Assembly: GCA_934454005.1 (NCBI GenBank)
Contig: CAKSGI010000139.1
Coordinates: forward strand, 1-5,353
DNA: 5,353 nucleotides
Source of the DNA: an uncultured Eubacteriales bacterium
Lineage (GTDB): Bacteria; Bacillota_A; Clostridia; Oscillospirales; Acutalibacteraceae
Direction: 5' to 3'
Shown: positions 3,535 to 5,353 of the stretch, in pieces
Layout: each line of letters begins with the position of its first letter
Numbering within the stretch: the stretch's first letter is position 1
Notes under the pieces: generated by a model
Told to the model about the DNA's origin: nothing
The model's database searches: none
What the model saw: only the letters and a program-made list of their open reading frames with translations
Made by a program: the position numbers and the translations under genes

Positions 3535-5353
3535 ATGAAAATTAAAAATTTAAAAGAAAAAAACATTTGGATTAACTGGTTTCCAGAAGTTAAAGCAAAT
3601 GGGAAAATATCAAAGGTTCCAATTGCTTATAATGGTCTTGAAACAGGTACTAATGATGTATATAAAGAAACTTGGACAACTTTTGAAAATGTAAATGGAC
3701 AAGATAAAGGAATAGGTTTTATTATACGAGATGGTATTTGTGTTATTGATATTGATAACAATAATTACGATAATCCTATAATAAAAGATATTGTTGATAC
3801 AATGGACACATATACCGAAATAAGTCCAAGTGGAAATGGTTTACATTTATTATTTACTGTTGATGTTTCAAAAATTCCTAGTTATTATGATAATAATAGA
3901 ATAAAAAAATTAGACAGCAAATACTATGTTAAAAACAAAGCGAAAAGCCTTGAATGCTATATTGCTGGTCTAACTAATAGGTTTATGACTTATACTGGAA
4001 ATGTATTTATAGACAAGCCTATTGAAGAAAGAACATCTCAATTATTATGGTTTTTAAATAAATATATGTTACGAAATACACAGACAAAAGCTGACTGTAT
4101 TTTAAATGATGAACAACTTGAAAGTATAAGTAACAATATTCTAGAGATAATTAGTCGTTCTGGAAATTTAGAAAAATTTAAAAAATTGTATAATGAAGGT
4201 GACACAGAAGATTATAATAACGATAACAGTAGTGCAGATATGGCTTTATGTTCTATTTTAGCATTTTATTGTGGAGATAATCCAGAACTAATTGATTTTA
4301 TGTTTTCAAAAAGTAAACTATATCGTGAAAAATGGGATAGAGCAGATTACAAACAAAATACTATAAAAAAAGCCATAGATTTATGCAATGGTAATTTTTA
4401 TAATAATGGTGTAGATTTAATTTTATTACATAAATTTAAGGAAATGAAAATAGAAAAGCAATATAAAGCTGACGATATTAACATAGGCAAATTATTTGCA
4501 CGAATGTATAACAATAAATTACGTTATAATACTTCACAAAAAGAGTGGTTTTTTTATAATGGGAAAAAATGGATTAAAGATGAACAAGGAATGAACGCAA
4601 TAAATCTATTAAAAACGTTTGTATGTACTATAATTCAATATTCTTTATCAATAGATAATGAAACATTTACTAAATATTGTAAAAAACTATTAGATGCAAA
4701 AAGAAGAGAAGCTCTATTAAAAGACAGCAGAAGCAATTTTTTTATATCTCAGGGTGAGTTTGATGTACAAGATAACCTTATAAATTGCCAGAACGGTACA
4801 TTCAATTTAAATACCTTTGAATTACAACCACATAACCCAAAGGATTTACTAACTAAAATTTCAAATGTAATCTATATGCCTAAAATAAAATGTTCTCGCT
4901 GGGAACATTTTATTGAGGAAATAATGGAAAACAACCCAAACAAAATAAATTACTTACAAAAGGCTTTTGGTTATTCACTACTTGCAGGAAATCCACTTTC
5001 AAAATGCTTTATATTAATAGGAACAGTAAGAGCAGGTAAGGGAACTTTAAACGAAAGTTTTAACTATATGTTAGGTGGCAACAATGGCTATGCTCAAACT
5101 ATAATGCCTAATGTTTTAGCAAAACAAAGTAATAAAAAAGGAGAAATTGCCTCCCCTGAAATTGCAAAACTTCAAGGTTGTTTATATTTAAGTATGTCCG
5201 AGCCAGAACAAAATTTTAATTTAGATGATGCTTTTCTTAAAACTCTCACAGGCGAAGATACCATATCTGCACGTCCTATATATGGACACCCTTTTAATTT
5301 TGTTCCTAAATTTACATTATTTATTAATACTAATCATTTTCTAAATGTTGTAG
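3535..5353 (+). CDS. PrimPol primase fused to D5/SF3-type helicase, C-terminally cut off
   Basis: Translation gives 606 residues with no stop before the right edge. Residues 1 to about 160 form an archaeo-eukaryotic-type primase/polymerase: KVPIAYNG, the metal-binding VIDIDN (D72, D74), SPSGNGLH (H104) and a third acidic motif at ECYIAG (E140) followed by TYTGN. Residues about 232-285 (SADMALCSILAFYCG to KWDR and TIKKAI) match the helix-bundle domain of NrS-1-like phage primases. About 330-470 resembles the D5 N-terminal region. The AAA+ helicase core follows: Walker A GTVRAGKGT (496-504, K502), a Walker-B-like strand ending SMSEPE (553-558), and sensor-1 Asn in FINTNH (N598/N600). The protein would unwind the element's origin and prime its replication. 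The AAGGAGG ribosome binding site is 9 bases before the ATG. Satellites, phages and plasmids all carry such proteins. Confidence 0.93.
   Translation, partial: MKIKNLKEKNIWINWFPEVKANGKISKVPIAYNGLETGTNDVYKETWTTFENVNGQDKGIGFIIRDGICVIDIDNNNYDNPIIKDIVDTMDTYTEISPSGNGLHLLFTVDVSKIPSYYDNNRIKKLDSKYYVKNKAKSLECYIAGLTNRFMTYTGNVFIDKPIEERTSQLLWFLNKYMLRNTQTKADCILNDEQLESISNNILEIISRSGNLEKFKKLYNEGDTEDYNNDNSSADMALCSILAFYCGDNPELIDFMFSKSKLYREKWDRADYKQNTIKKAIDLCNGNFYNNGVDLILLHKFKEMKIEKQYKADDINIGKLFARMYNNKLRYNTSQKEWFFYNGKKWIKDEQGMNAINLLKTFVCTIIQYSLSIDNETFTKYCKKLLDAKRREALLKDSRSNFFISQGEFDVQDNLINCQNGTFNLNTFELQPHNPKDLLTKISNVIYMPKIKCSRWEHFIEEIMENNPNKINYLQKAFGYSLLAGNPLSKCFILIGTVRAGKGTLNESFNYMLGGNNGYAQTIMPNVLAKQSNKKGEIASPEIAKLQGCLYLSMSEPEQNFNLDDAFLKTLTGEDTISARPIYGHPFNFVPKFTLFINTNHFLNVV

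Noticed and set aside
3273..3566. 97-residue minus-strand reading frame
   Set aside because: It is antisense to the 82-residue gene and the start of the primase gene and crosses the hairpin at 3479-3506; its Phe/Ile/Lys-rich content reflects the opposite strand.
1..5353. CRISPR array, tRNA, rRNA or insertion sequence
   Set aside because: No regularly spaced repeats, tRNA-like cloverleaf or transposase motifs were seen on either strand.

Overview
The window is strongly AT-rich DNA from a low-GC Gram-positive-type bacterium (Bacillota; a Clostridia- or Erysipelotrichia-like genome is plausible, genus not determinable). Genes begin with near-consensus AGGAGG-type ribosome binding sites, promoters match the housekeeping TTGACA/TATAAT pattern, and TGG encodes Trp throughout with TAA/TAG stops, so the standard code applies.

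From left to right there are three minus-strand genes, a divergent control region, then three plus-strand genes. (1) Positions 1-631 (-): the first 210 residues of a protein with an N-terminal HNH-like zinc fold, running off the left edge, with its own extended -10 promoter. (2) Positions 711-741: an intrinsic terminator closing the integrase gene. (3) Positions 747-1910 (-): a complete tyrosine recombinase. (4) Positions 1911-2039: a structured leader with a candidate integrase promoter, nested inverted repeats and a hairpin that buries the integrase ribosome binding site. (5) Positions 2040-2804 (-): an XRE-family repressor with no self-cleavage peptidase domain. (6) Positions 2805-3011: back-to-back promoters, an A/T palindrome and repeated GTATATTA boxes that look like operators. 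(7) Positions 3012-3194 (+): a 60-residue excisionase-like helix-turn-helix protein. (8) Positions 3220-3468 (+): an unrecognised 82-residue protein. (9) From 3535 to the right edge (+): a PrimPol primase fused to a D5/SF3-type helicase, cut off after 606 residues.

This is the integration, immunity and replication end of an integrated mobile element. Integrase and repressor on one strand, facing excisionase-like and primase-helicase genes on the other, is the layout of Gram-positive phage-inducible chromosomal islands (SaPI-like satellites); some prophages and integrative plasmids also use it. Inferred working: in the integrated state the repressor occupies the shared control region and silences a consensus-strength rightward promoter. 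When it is inactivated, the rightward operon makes the excisionase-like protein and the primase-helicase, so excision and replication start together. The HNH-like gene lies beyond the integrase terminator and may be element cargo or flanking chromosome; the attachment site could not be located.
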